Below are positions 1 through 7,809 of a stretch of DNA of 13,695 nucleotides, piece after piece. The position numbers and the translations under genes were made by a program. How positions within the stretch are numbered: the stretch's first letter is position 1; each line of letters begins with the position of its first letter. The DNA comes from JAYZDB01 sp036338025. GTDB taxonomy: Bacteria; Planctomycetota; UBA1135; UBA2386. The stretch lies in the NCBI GenBank assembly GCA_036338025.1, contig JAYZDB010000030.1, positions 1 to 13,695 of the forward strand, given 5' to 3'. The notes below the pieces were generated by a model, which ran no database searches, had not been told where the DNA came from, and saw only the letters and a list, made by a program, of their open reading frames with translations.

Positions 1-313
1 GAAGGCCAAGAAGAAGGCTAAGAAGAAGGCTGCGAAGCGGAAGGCTCCAAAGCGGAAGGCCAAGAAGAAGGCTGCGAAGCGGAAGGCTCCAAAGCGGAAG
101 GCCAAGAAGAAGGCTAAGAAGAAGGCCAAGAAGAAGGCTGCGAAGCGGAAGGCTCCGAAGCGCAAGGCCAAGAAGAAGGCCAAGAAGAAGGCTGCGAAGC
201 GGAAAGCTCCGAAGCGCAAGGCCAAGAAGAAGGCCAAGAAGAAGGCTGCGAAGCGGAAAGCTCCAAAGCGCAAGGCCAAGAAAAAGGCCAAGAAGAAAGC
301 TGCCCGTAGGTAG
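1..313 (+). CDS. Lysine/alanine/proline-rich histone H1-like protein, C-terminal part (5' end outside window)
   Basis: The reading frame is open from base 2 to a TAG at 311-313 and gives 103 residues made only of Lys, Arg, Ala and Pro. The building blocks are KKKA, AKRK and APKR, and the protein ends in AARR. There are no acidic, aromatic or large hydrophobic residues, so this is an extended, very basic tail rather than a folded domain. Such tails occur in bacterial H1-like proteins, in AlgP-like proteins and as extensions of HU-type proteins, where they bind DNA or RNA without sequence specificity. A nucleoid-associated role is therefore inferred; the N-terminal part that would name the family is off the left edge. 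Codon use within the repeats is almost uniform (AAG for Lys), consistent with recent repeat expansion. A terminator follows directly. Confidence 0.8.
   Translation, partial: KAKKKAKKKAAKRKAPKRKAKKKAAKRKAPKRKAKKKAKKKAKKKAAKRKAPKRKAKKKAKKKAAKRKAPKRKAKKKAKKKAAKRKAPKRKAKKKAKKKAARR
2..310 (+). repeat. In-frame tandem repeats (about 54 bp units with 12 bp sub-repeats)
   Basis: Five units of the form KA-(KKKA)n-AKRKAPKR can be read in order. The number of KKKA blocks is 2, 1, 3, 2 and 2, so units are 54, 42, 66, 54 and 54 bp long. A final partial unit ends in AARR. Neighbouring units differ by whole 12-bp blocks (three Lys codons plus one Ala codon), and the later units share CGC and AAA codon variants. 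This pattern fits expansion and contraction by replication slippage while the reading frame is kept. Confidence 0.9.
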
Positions 314-388
314 CTTGCTTCTGCGAACCTTTACCGGTCACCACCTGTCTCAGGTGGCCTGATCGGTCTTGGTTGGCAATGGACAGAG

Positions 389-418
389 GGGGCGGACATT
401 GGTCCGCCCCGTCTTTTT
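389..418 (+). terminator. Rho-independent terminator of the lysine-rich gene
   Basis: A perfect 9-bp GC-rich stem (389-397 with 402-410) closes a 4-base loop, ATTG, and is followed by a T-rich tract at 412-418. The T tract lies only on the + strand side, so it serves the lysine-rich gene and not metG, which ends at 437 on the other strand. A second hairpin, CCACCTG-TCT-CAGGTGG at 341-357, lies between the stop codon and this terminator and has no T tract. Confidence 0.85.
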
Positions 419-436
419 AATCCCTGGATGCCTGGC

Positions 437-2533
437 TCAGGTCACCCTGGCGCCGTTGGGGGTGCCGGGGTCCGGCGCTAGAAAGCGCGGCTTGCCGCCT
501 TCGTCCTCAGTGGCGAGCAGCATCCCCTCGGACTCGATGCCGCGCATCTTGCGTGGCGCCAGGTTGCAGACCGCGACAACCCGTCGGTCCACCAGGTCTG
601 CGGGATCGTACGACCCAGCGACGCCGGCCAGGATGGTCCGGGTTTCGAACCCGAGGTCGACTTCGAGTACCAGCAGTCGATCGGCGTTGGGGTGCTTCTC
701 AGCCTTGGTGATGGTGGCAGCCCGCATGTCGACGGCGGTGAATTGCTCGAAGTCGATGGTCGGTTCGATACCTGTCTTGGAACTGCCATCCTCCCCTGGG
801 CTGGTGGTCGGCTCGGGATCGGGAGTCACTTCGTTGTGTCGTTCTGCCATGGTTGCGAGGTTCTGTAGTTCGGTCTCGATGATCTGGTCTGGTACCTTGG
901 GAAACAGGACGGGCAGGGTCTTTGCCCGCAGCGGGCCCGCTGGCAACCCGACGCCGCCCGCGCTCGAGAGCAGCGGTTGCCCGGCTACTCCTAGCGCTTC
1001 GAGGATGGTGTCGGAAATCTCCGGCATGATCGGCCGGCATAGGATCGCGATCGTGCGGATCGACTCCGCACAGACTCGCAGTGTGTGTCCGCAGCGGACT
1101 GAATCACTCTTGCGGGTCACCCAGGGTTGCTGCTGGTCGTAGTACTTGTTGACGGCGTTGCCGTAGGCCATCAGCCGCAGGCAGGCCTTGCGGAACGAGA
1201 AGGCAGCGAAATGCTCACCGATCTCGGTGGCGGCAGTATCGCCCGCTGACAAGATCTCCTGGTCTTCGGCTGTGAGTTCTCCGAGGTCAGGGATCTCGCC
1301 GTCCAGGAAACGCTCGGCGAATCGCAGGGTGCGTGATACGAAGTTGCCGATGTTGTCCGCGAGGTCATCGTTGAGCCGCGACTGGAATTCGCGCCAGGAC
1401 CAGTCCGAGTCGGCGGTCTCCGGCATCATCGTCGTGAGTGCGTAGCGGACGCTGTCGACCGGGAAGCGTCCCTTGATGCTGGCCTCGGGGATGAACCAGC
1501 CCTTGCTGGTGTTGAACTTCCGTCCCTCGAGGTTGAAGAACTCGTTGGCGGGGACGTTCTCAGGCATCACCCAGCCTGCCTTGGCGCCGAACAGCATCGA
1601 AGGAAACACCACGACGTGGAAGGTGATGTTGTCCTTGCCGATAAAGTGGTAGAGCCGGGTGTCGGGGTCCTTCCAGAGCTTCTCGAACTGTTCGGGCTGG
1701 CCCTGCTCCGTCCAATATTGCTTCGAAATCGAGAGGTACCCGATCGGGGCCTCAAACCAGACGTAGAGCACTTTGCCGTCTTCGGCGTGTTCGTCGGGAA
1801 GCGGCACCCCCCAGGGCAGGTCGCGGGTGATCGGGCGCTCACGCAGGTCCTTGAGCGCTCCCTTCACGAAGTGCCGGACGTTGACCTTCCATTCGACCTG
1901 CTTGCTCTCGAACCACTGTTCGAGCCACTCGTCGCGGATCTTGTCGAGTTGCAGATACCAATGGGTCGTGGACTTCAGGACTGGCGGGGAGTCATCGAGG
2001 GTGCTGCGCGGGTTCTTCAGCTTCTTGGCGTCGAGCCAGGAACCACACGAGGGGCACTCGTCGCCCCGCGCTCCGTCGAAGTCGCAGAGATAGCAGGTGC
2101 CCTTGACGTAGCGGTCGGGCAAGAACCGCTGGGTCTGCTCGCTGAAGAACTGCTCCTCGCTGCGTTGCTCGAGGTAGCCATTGGCGTGCAGGTCACGGAA
2201 GAAGGTCTGCGCCAGCTCGACGTGGTGCGGGTTGCGGTGCGCGGCGGTTCCCGAGAACAGGTCGAATTCGATCCCGACGTCGCCGAGGATGCGGGTGATT
2301 TCGCCGAACCAGTGGTCGACGTATTCCTCGTAGCTCTGGCCAGCCTGCTCGGCCTTGAGGGTGATCGCGACGCCGTGTTCGTCGGAGCCGCAGATGTAGT
2401 GCACGTCATCCCCGCACATGCGCCGATACCGGACATAGATGTCGGCCGGCAGATACGCCCCGACGACGTGGCCGAAGTGAATCGGCCCGTTGGCGTACGG
2501 CAGGGCGCTGGTGACGATGATCTTTTCGGACAC
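437..2533 (-). CDS. metG: Methionyl-tRNA synthetase with C-terminal tRNA-binding domain
   Basis: This class I aminoacyl-tRNA synthetase charges tRNA-Met in the cytoplasm. The 698 residues show the full set of family marks: ALPYANGPIHFGH near the start with the HIGH-type motif HFGH (19-22), a zinc knuckle with Cys147, Cys150, Cys160 and Cys163, and the KMSKS equivalent written KFNTSKG (about 339-345). A C-terminal Trbp111-like OB-fold follows (about 594-698), joined through a Pro/Glu/Ser-rich linker. The length fits the long MetRS form that carries this appended domain. The start is taken as the GTG at 2533, giving the usual SEKIIVTSALPYANG beginning; the frame stays open for another 108 residues upstream, but those overlap the preceding gene and do not look like MetRS. 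A TTG 14 codons upstream is a weaker alternative. No good Shine-Dalgarno is seen at the usual distance. It lies 79 bp downstream of the EI24-like gene on the same strand, probably in one transcript. Confidence 0.97.
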   Translation of the reverse strand: MSEKIIVTSALPYANGPIHFGHVVGAYLPADIYVRYRRMCGDDVHYICGSDEHGVAITLKAEQAGQSYEEYVDHWFGEITRILGDVGIEFDLFSGTAAHRNPHHVELAQTFFRDLHANGYLEQRSEEQFFSEQTQRFLPDRYVKGTCYLCDFDGARGDECPSCGSWLDAKKLKNPRSTLDDSPPVLKSTTHWYLQLDKIRDEWLEQWFESKQVEWKVNVRHFVKGALKDLRERPITRDLPWGVPLPDEHAEDGKVLYVWFEAPIGYLSISKQYWTEQGQPEQFEKLWKDPDTRLYHFIGKDNITFHVVVFPSMLFGAKAGWVMPENVPANEFFNLEGRKFNTSKGWFIPEASIKGRFPVDSVRYALTTMMPETADSDWSWREFQSRLNDDLADNIGNFVSRTLRFAERFLDGEIPDLGELTAEDQEILSAGDTAATEIGEHFAAFSFRKACLRLMAYGNAVNKYYDQQQPWVTRKSDSVRCGHTLRVCAESIRTIAILCRPIMPEISDTILEALGVAGQPLLSSAGGVGLPAGPLRAKTLPVLFPKVPDQIIETELQNLATMAERHNEVTPDPEPTTSPGEDGSSKTGIEPTIDFEQFTAVDMRAATITKAEKHPNADRLLVLEVDLGFETRTILAGVAGSYDPADLVDRRVVAVCNLAPRKMRGIESEGMLLATEDEGGKPRFLAPDPGTPNGARVT

Positions 2534-2612
2534 TCGGGCGAGGACGTTACCTCGCCCGCCGAGCCCACTCAACTGCTGGCGGTGGGGGGCGGCCGGATTC
2601 CGACCCCAGACC

Positions 2613-3473
2613 TCAGTTGGGGAGCACCCGCTTTTCGAAGCGGAAATACAGCGCTGATACCGCGACGGCGGTCGCCGGTGCCAAGAACAGGATGTTGAAG
2701 AACGGCACCAGCAACCCGGCGTTGAAGGCGAGGCCGAGTCCGAGGGCGCGGGCCCAGTTGCGCTTGACCACGCGCCGGCGGTATCGCATCCCGTAGCCGC
2801 GCCGCAGCACCGGGATCTCGAACCAGACGATCGCGTTGAGGTAGGCCGAGATCGCAATGCCCAAAGGGATCACGACCACGTTGATGCCCGGCAGCAGGCC
2901 GAGGATCAAGACCGGCACCAGGATGAAGATCTGGATCAGCAAGACCTGGGCGGCGGCGTTGAGTCCCGCGACCAGGCCGCGCCAGATGCCGATCTCGACC
3001 GGCTTCATCTTCTCGCCGGCTAACATGCGCTCGGTGGCGTTGGCGATCGGGTCGAGAAACGGCGTCATGCCGACCTGGATCAGGGACGCGGCGAGAAACC
3101 AGGTGGCGAGAAGGGACAGCAGGATTGCGATGGTGGCCGACCCCCAACCCTGTAACCACTCGTAGTCCGACACCAGGTGGTTGACCAGCGAGTAGCAGCC
3201 GTACCAAATCCCGGCGGCAAACGAAGTGACCAGGATCAGGTTCAGCAGGATGGCCATCCCGAGCTTGCCCATGTAGTCCTTCTTGGTCATCAACAGGAGG
3301 GCCGCGTGAAACAGTGAGACGAAACCTTCGATGAGTTCGATGAGGAAAAACCGGTTGCCCGCTTGCACCTCCGTGACTCCGTTGACGGCGACGATCTTGC
3401 CGTCGCATTGGCCGCATGAGCCGTCCTGCTCCGGGTATCCGCAGGTCGGGCAGGGTGGCAGGAACTGGGTCAT
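2613..3473 (-). CDS. EI24/CysZ-like multi-pass membrane protein with N-terminal zinc ribbon
   Basis: The 286-residue protein opens with a short zinc-ribbon pattern, CPTCG at 8-12 and CGQC at 20-23. A membrane part follows, with hydrophobic segments near residues 42-62, 70-92, 111-135, 168-196, 198-218 and 245-275. The segment with SLIQVGMTPFLDPIAN and the later LGLLPGINVVVIPLG resemble EI24-domain proteins, which include the CysZ sulfate permeases. I infer membership of that broad family from pattern alone; sulfate transport is not shown, and cys genes are absent here. The ATG at 3473 is chosen because the zinc ribbon follows at once and a purine-rich AGGAAAGAAG precedes it; a more upstream in-frame ATG at 3539 adds 22 Arg/Ser/Glu-rich residues and is less likely. 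It is the first gene of a unit with metG and is divergent from gcdH with 119 bp between the starts. Confidence 0.75.
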   Translation of the reverse strand: MTQFLPPCPTCGYPEQDGSCGQCDGKIVAVNGVTEVQAGNRFFLIELIEGFVSLFHAALLLMTKKDYMGKLGMAILLNLILVTSFAAGIWYGCYSLVNHLVSDYEWLQGWGSATIAILLSLLATWFLAASLIQVGMTPFLDPIANATERMLAGEKMKPVEIGIWRGLVAGLNAAAQVLLIQIFILVPVLILGLLPGINVVVIPLGIAISAYLNAIVWFEIPVLRRGYGMRYRRRVVKRNWARALGLGLAFNAGLLVPFFNILFLAPATAVAVSALYFRFEKRVLPN

Positions 3474-3592
3474 GGATCGGCTACTTCTTTCCTCTTGGCT
3501 TTCGTTCCGGAGCCTGCCTATGGTGCCGGGTGTGGGCACATTGCACCGGCTCGGTGTCTCGCCAGTCTAACCCGGTCGCAAGAGACCTCAAA

Positions 3593-4759
3593 ATGAGCGA
3601 GTTCAAAGCAGCGGACTTCTACCAGATTGACGATCTGTTCACCGACGAAGAGCGGATGGCGCGGGACAGCGTGCGCGAATGGGTCACTGCTGAGTTCATG
3701 CCGGTGATCGAGGAACACAACCGGGCTGGCACGTTTCCCACCGACCTGATCCCGAGCCTGGGGGAGATGGGCGTGCTGGGGGCCAGCTTGAAGGGCTACG
3801 ACTGCGCCGGAATGTCGCCGGTCGCCTATGGCCTGGTGCTGCAGGAACTCGAGCGAGGGGACTCGGGGCTGCGGTCTTTCGTGTCCGTTCAGGGTTCGCT
3901 CTGCATGTACCCGATCTACGCCTATGGCGATGAGGAGCAGAAGCAGAAATACCTGCCCAAGATGGCGGCAGGGGAATTGATCGGGTGTTTTGGACTGACC
4001 GAGGCGGACTTTGGCAGTGATCCCGGCGGCATGCTCACCCGCGCCGTCGAGGATGGCGACAGCTACGTACTCAACGGCTCTAAGTTCTGGATCACCAATG
4101 GCTGCATCGCGGATGTTGCGATTGTCTGGGCGAAGCTCGATGGAGAGGTGCGAGGTTTCCTCATCGACAAGGGCACGCCGGGGTTTTCGACCAACACCAT
4201 CAAGAACAAGTTCTCGCTCCGCGCCTCGGTCACGAGCGAGTTGGTGTTCGAGGATTGCCGGATCCCCAAGTCCAACATCCTGCCGAATGTCTCGGGTTTG
4301 AAGGGCCCGCTGGGATGTCTCAACCAGGCGCGTTACGGCATCGCGTTTGGTGCTGTCGGTGCCGCCATGGCCGTCTACGACGAGGCCTTGCGCTACGCCA
4401 AGAATCGAATCCAGTTCGAGCGGCCGATCGCCCGGTTCCAACTGGTCCAGAACAAGCTGGTGTGGATGGTGAACGAGATCACCAAGGCCCAGCTACAGAG
4501 TTGGCGCTTGGGCCGCCTCAAGGAATCCGGTCGCCTTCACCACTCGCACGTGTCGTTGGCCAAGCGCAACAGTTGCTGGATGGCCCTCGAGTGCTGTCGC
4601 CTGGCCCGTGACATCCTGGGTGCCAACGGCATCACTGACGAATACCAGACCATGCGCCACATGTGCAACCTGGAGTCGGTGATCACCTACGAGGGCACCC
4701 ACGACATCCATGCCCTGATCGTCGGCCGCGAAATCACCGGCGAAAATGCGATCGAGTAG
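3593..4759 (+). CDS. gcdH: Glutaryl-CoA dehydrogenase (decarboxylating acyl-CoA dehydrogenase)
   Basis: The enzyme oxidises and decarboxylates glutaryl-CoA to crotonyl-CoA with FAD, passing electrons to electron-transfer flavoprotein, in lysine and tryptophan breakdown. The 388 residues show the acyl-CoA dehydrogenase fold: N-terminal helical part (about 10-130), beta domain with GCFGLTEADFGSDP (131-144) and FWITNG (165-170), then the C-terminal helices. Subfamily marks are good: LRSFVSVQ with Arg94 at the position of the glutarate-binding arginine, YPIYAYGDEEQKQKYLP, and YEGTHDIHALIVGREITG, where Glu367 is the expected catalytic base. The ATG at 3593 is preceded by AGAGA at 3581-3585 with a 7-base spacer; the frame is open further upstream but those residues are not family-like. 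The gene is divergent from the EI24-like gene and converges on pyrG with 14 bp between the stop codons and no terminator hairpin. No ETF genes or other pathway genes are in view. Confidence 0.95.
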   Translation: MSEFKAADFYQIDDLFTDEERMARDSVREWVTAEFMPVIEEHNRAGTFPTDLIPSLGEMGVLGASLKGYDCAGMSPVAYGLVLQELERGDSGLRSFVSVQGSLCMYPIYAYGDEEQKQKYLPKMAAGELIGCFGLTEADFGSDPGGMLTRAVEDGDSYVLNGSKFWITNGCIADVAIVWAKLDGEVRGFLIDKGTPGFSTNTIKNKFSLRASVTSELVFEDCRIPKSNILPNVSGLKGPLGCLNQARYGIAFGAVGAAMAVYDEALRYAKNRIQFERPIARFQLVQNKLVWMVNEITKAQLQSWRLGRLKESGRLHHSHVSLAKRNSCWMALECCRLARDILGANGITDEYQTMRHMCNLESVITYEGTHDIHALIVGREITGENAIE

Positions 4760-4773
4760 GCGGTCGAGCGGCG

Positions 4774-6375
4774 CTACTGGTTCTTGATCGCGGCTGCGAT
4801 GAAGTCCCTGAACAGCGGGTGCGGTTCGAGTGGCTGAGTCTTGAACTCCGGGTGGTACTGCACGCCGACGAACCACGGGTGGTCTGGCACCTCGACGATC
4901 TCTACCAGGTCGAGTTGTGGATTCACGCCAGCCAGGACCAAGCCGGCCTCTTCGAGTTGGTTGCGGTAGGCGTTGTTGAACTCGTAGCGATGCCGGTGGC
5001 GCTCCGAGACCATGTCGGTGCTGTAGGCCTCGTGCGACCAGGTGCCGGGCTTCAGTTTGCAGTCGAAAGCCCCCAGCCGCATCGTCCCGCCGAGGTCGGA
5101 GATTGCCTTCTGTTCCTCCATCAAGCTGATCACCGGGTTCGGAGCGTCCGCACCGTATTCGCTGGTGATCGCATCTGTGATACCGAGCTCGGTCCGTGCG
5201 TATTCGACGACCGCTGCCTGCATCCCGTAGCAGATGCCCAGGAACGGAACCTTGTTGACCCGTGCGTGGCTGATCGCGCCAATCTTGCCTTCGAACCCGC
5301 GTTCCCCGAAGCCACCGGGTACCAGGATTCCATCGACTCCCTTTAAAAGCTCGTCGGCGCCTTCGTCAGCGATCTGCTCCGCCGACACCTTGCGTAACTT
5401 GACCTTGCAGGCGTGGTGATTACCGGCGTGTTGCAGGGACTCGTAGATTGATTTGTAGGCGTCGTGCAACTCGATGTATTTGCCAGCCACCGCGATCTCG
5501 ACTTCGTGAGTCGGGTTCTTCACGCGGTCGAGCATCGCGTTCCAGTCGTCGAGGTTTGGCTCCACCTTCGCTTCCAGGTTGAGCCGTTCGAAGATCTGCG
5601 TGTGCATCTGGGCCTTCATCAGGTTGATCGGCAGTTCGTAGATCGAGAAATCGACGTCGCGTTCCTCGATTACGGCCTCCTTGGTGACGTTGCAGAACAG
5701 GGAGATCTTGTCCGTCATCTCCTGCGTCATCGGCTGCTCGGTCCGGCAGACCAGGATGTGGGGCTGGATACCGATCTCTCGTAGCTTGCCGACCGACTGC
5801 TGAGTCGGCTTGGTCTTCATTTCGCCGCTGGCTCGCAGGTACGGCAGCAGTGTCAGGTGGATGAACAGGCAGTTCTCGTGGCCATGGTTGAGGCTGAACT
5901 GGCGGATCGCTTCCAGGAACGGCAGGCTCTCGATGTCACCGACGGTGCCGCCGATCTCGGTGATCGCGACATCGGGATCGTTGGTGGCGCCCTTCTGGAT
6001 CGCCATCTTGATCTCGTCGGTGATGTGCGGGATCACCTGCACCGTGCGGCCGAGGTAATCGCCGCGGCGTTCCTTCTGGATCACCGACCGGTAGATCTTG
6101 CCGGTGGTGAAGTTCGAGTCCTCGGTCAATTTCGCGTGGGTGAAGCGCTCGTAGTGCCCCAGGTCGAGATCCGTCTCCGTGCCGTCGTCGGTGACGTAGA
6201 CCTCGCCATGCTGAAATGGCGACATGGTGCCTGGGTCGACGTTGATGTAGGGGTCGAGCTTCTGCATGGAGACTCGCATCCCCATCCGTTCGAGCATCCA
6301 ACCGATGGCGGCCGAGGTGAGGCCCTTGCCCAGGGATGACACCACTCCACCGGTGACGAAGATGAATTTGGTCAT
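4774..6375 (-). CDS. pyrG: CTP synthase (glutamine-hydrolysing)
   Basis: CTP synthase converts UTP to CTP using ATP and glutamine, the last step of de novo pyrimidine nucleotide synthesis. The 533 residues begin with the signature MTKFIFVTGGVVSSLGKG; the P-loop-like synthetase domain runs to about 275 and includes QKLDPYINVDPGTMSP and EIGGTVGDIES. A class I glutamine amidotransferase domain follows, with PGGFGERG (353-360), the nucleophile Cys382 in GICYGMQ, and His508 and Glu510 in QYHPEF. All catalytic residues are present and the length is normal. The ATG overlaps the kdsB stop as ATGA, and no Shine-Dalgarno is visible just upstream, so translation is probably coupled to kdsB. It is the last gene of its operon and converges on gcdH. 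Confidence 0.98.
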   Translation of the reverse strand: MTKFIFVTGGVVSSLGKGLTSAAIGWMLERMGMRVSMQKLDPYINVDPGTMSPFQHGEVYVTDDGTETDLDLGHYERFTHAKLTEDSNFTTGKIYRSVIQKERRGDYLGRTVQVIPHITDEIKMAIQKGATNDPDVAITEIGGTVGDIESLPFLEAIRQFSLNHGHENCLFIHLTLLPYLRASGEMKTKPTQQSVGKLREIGIQPHILVCRTEQPMTQEMTDKISLFCNVTKEAVIEERDVDFSIYELPINLMKAQMHTQIFERLNLEAKVEPNLDDWNAMLDRVKNPTHEVEIAVAGKYIELHDAYKSIYESLQHAGNHHACKVKLRKVSAEQIADEGADELLKGVDGILVPGGFGERGFEGKIGAISHARVNKVPFLGICYGMQAAVVEYARTELGITDAITSEYGADAPNPVISLMEEQKAISDLGGTMRLGAFDCKLKPGTWSHEAYSTDMVSERHRHRYEFNNAYRNQLEEAGLVLAGVNPQLDLVEIVEVPDHPWFVGVQYHPEFKTQPLEPHPLFRDFIAAAIKNQ

Positions 6376-7139
6376 GAGTTGTTCAGTTCAGGGGGCATGG
6401 CCGAGTGGCGTCGAAGGAAGGCATCGTAATCGGAACGGCATTCGATACCCCAGGCGTCCCCGCGAGCGTCGAGGACCTGGATCCGTATTCCGTTCTCGAG
6501 GAAGCGGAGTTGCTCAAGTCCCTCGATCTCGTCGAGACCGCTCGATGGCAGATCGGGTACCCCAAGCAGGGTAGCGCGGTGGAACCCGTAGACTCCAATG
6601 TGGCGCAAGATTGGGGGAGAATCTGGTTTACGTCGAAATGGAATTGGCGACCGACTGAAGTAGAGCGCCGCGCCGTCATGACCACGTACGACCTTCACGA
6701 CGTTGGGATCCGCGATCGCCGCGGCATCCTCGAGTGGCGCGCACAGCGTTGCGCAGACCCGGTCGCTGGAGTCCTCCGAGAGCGCCGCGACCAGCGCCCG
6801 CAGATCCTCGGGGTCGATTTCGGGCCAATCCCCCTGGATGTCGACGACTACCTGGGCATCGAGTTTGGCGGCTGCCTCGGCGCATCGTTCTGAGCCGGTG
6901 CGTGGCTTCGAACTCGTCATGACAGCGGTGAATCCGCCGCGCTGGGTGGCCTCGGCCACCTCCGCGCTGTCGGTTGCGACCATTATCTCGTCGAAACACT
7001 TCGCCCGGCGAGCCTGGTCGCAGGTGTGCAGGAACAGCGGCTGGCCGCTCTCCGCCAGCAGGGCCTTGCCGGGGAGGCGCTGACTGTCGATACGGACGGG
7101 AATGATCGCTACAGCCCCCGTCTTCGACATCGTACTCAC
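6372..7139 (-). CDS. kdsB: 3-deoxy-manno-octulosonate (Kdo) cytidylyltransferase, with altered signature residues
   Basis: KdsB activates Kdo with CTP to CMP-Kdo, the donor for the inner core of LPS. The 255-residue protein has the family marks IIPVRIDSQRLPGKAL (12-27), IMVATDSAEV, the ribose/base-binding YFSRSPIPF (160-168), RHIGVYGFHR (179-188) and GLDEIEGLEQLRFLENG (201-217). Two marks differ: the usual QGDEP is QGDWP (Trp105), and the C-terminal VDTPED-type motif is IECRSD, so the metal-ligand Asp position holds Glu233. These changes suggest a divergent enzyme or a related sugar-CMP transferase; Kdo remains the best guess. The GTG at 7139 overlaps the upstream stop as GTGA; an ATG three codons later (7130) is an alternative. 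It overlaps pyrG by four bases, so CTP maker and CTP user are made together. Confidence 0.88.
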   Translation of the reverse strand: MSTMSKTGAVAIIPVRIDSQRLPGKALLAESGQPLFLHTCDQARRAKCFDEIMVATDSAEVAEATQRGGFTAVMTSSKPRTGSERCAEAAAKLDAQVVVDIQGDWPEIDPEDLRALVAALSEDSSDRVCATLCAPLEDAAAIADPNVVKVVRGHDGAALYFSRSPIPFRRKPDSPPILRHIGVYGFHRATLLGVPDLPSSGLDEIEGLEQLRFLENGIRIQVLDARGDAWGIECRSDYDAFLRRHSAMPPELNNS

Positions 7140-7669
7140 GGCTTCTTGCCCGCTCCCCGGTTGAGACGGTCGCCAGCCGCCTTGAGTTCCTCGGCGGTGA
7201 TCTTCCGCCCGGTGTAGCTGTCGTTGGCGTTGTAGGCGATCAAGAACAGGCTGAGGGAATGCCCGAAGGCGGCGGTGGCCTCGGCGACCGGGTTGCGGCT
7301 GGTCAGCAGGAGCTTGTCCGTGCCCGACATGACGATCAACTGGTTCGGGCTGGTCCCGCGCTGGCCCGAACTCGCGAAATCAAAGAACCGATAGCCCCCG
7401 AACACGTCCAGCACCCGTTGCAACTCCTCGTCAGGAACGACTTTGAGGGAAGGGTCCTGAGCGATGGCGGCCTTCGCAGCCAGCTTCGACAAGCTGGAGG
7501 TATTGACCATCGTGAGCGATGTGCCGCCCTGCTGGACGTAGGAGATGGCGACCCGCGAGCCTGGCTGCACAGTCAGCTTGCGCGCTGGGGCGGGACCGGT
7601 GTTGCATTGACACAGGGCGGCTGCCGCGCCGAGGAGGAGCCAGTGGGGGGATACCTGGATTCGATGCAC
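7136..7669 (-). CDS. Exported protein of unknown function, first gene of the kdsB-pyrG operon
   Basis: I do not recognise this 177-residue protein. It starts with a signal-peptide-like segment (SPHWLLLGAAAALCQC, residues 7-22). Cys20 and Cys22 lie where a lipoprotein cysteine could be, but the residues before them (AAL and LCQ) do not match a standard lipobox, so secretion or lipidation is uncertain. The mature part has a short basic/Pro-rich start and a likely alpha/beta domain containing RVAISYVQQGG, a helix around SSLSKLAAKAAIAQDP, VVPDEELQRVLDVFGGYRFF, an NQLIVMSG strand and a helix around NPVAEATAAFGHSLSLF. It ends Lys-rich. The start must be the GTG at 7669, because a TAG lies in frame five codons upstream. 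The stop overlaps the kdsB start as GTGA, so it is likely co-translated with kdsB and pyrG. An envelope role is suggested only by that context. Confidence 0.7.
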   Translation of the reverse strand: MHRIQVSPHWLLLGAAAALCQCNTGPAPARKLTVQPGSRVAISYVQQGGTSLTMVNTSSLSKLAAKAAIAQDPSLKVVPDEELQRVLDVFGGYRFFDFASSGQRGTSPNQLIVMSGTDKLLLTSRNPVAEATAAFGHSLSLFLIAYNANDSYTGRKITAEELKAAGDRLNRGAGKKP

Positions 7670-7763
7670 GCTCGCGCAAGTCTAGCGATTGCCGCCGATC
7701 CTGGCGATCCAAAACTCTGTGAGTCCTCCCGCATCGCTTCGTACGGATCTGCGATCCACTGCG

Positions 7764-7792
7764 TTGCAATGGCGCACAGAGCCACGTAACAT
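7764..7792 (+). promoter_or_regulatory. Candidate sigma70-type promoter of the LysM gene
   Basis: TTGCAA (7764-7769) and TAACAT (7787-7792) are separated by 17 bp; each box matches four of six consensus bases. Transcription would begin near 7799. That would exclude the in-frame ATG at 7791 as a start and leave a leader of about 64 bases before the ATG at 7863. The call rests on pattern only. Confidence 0.35.
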
Positions 7793-7809
7793 GTCCCGAG
7801 CAGTGTTGT

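Noticed and set aside
1..310. The repeats at the left edge as a CRISPR array
   Set aside because: The units are contiguous with no unique spacers, and they translate in frame into a basic tail ending at a stop codon before a terminator.
1616..2698. A 360-codon open frame on the + strand opposite metG
   Set aside because: It lies across conserved MetRS sequence and the start of the intergenic region; composition is that of a shadow frame and no domain is visible.
2534..2857. An N-terminal extension of 108 residues on MetRS
   Set aside because: It overlaps the end of the EI24-like gene, is rich in Arg/Ser/Pro without family similarity, and the normal MetRS start follows the GTG at 2533.
3518..4441. 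A 307-codon minus-strand frame opposite gcdH
   Set aside because: Antisense to strongly conserved acyl-CoA dehydrogenase sequence, with no recognisable motif and no ribosome binding site.
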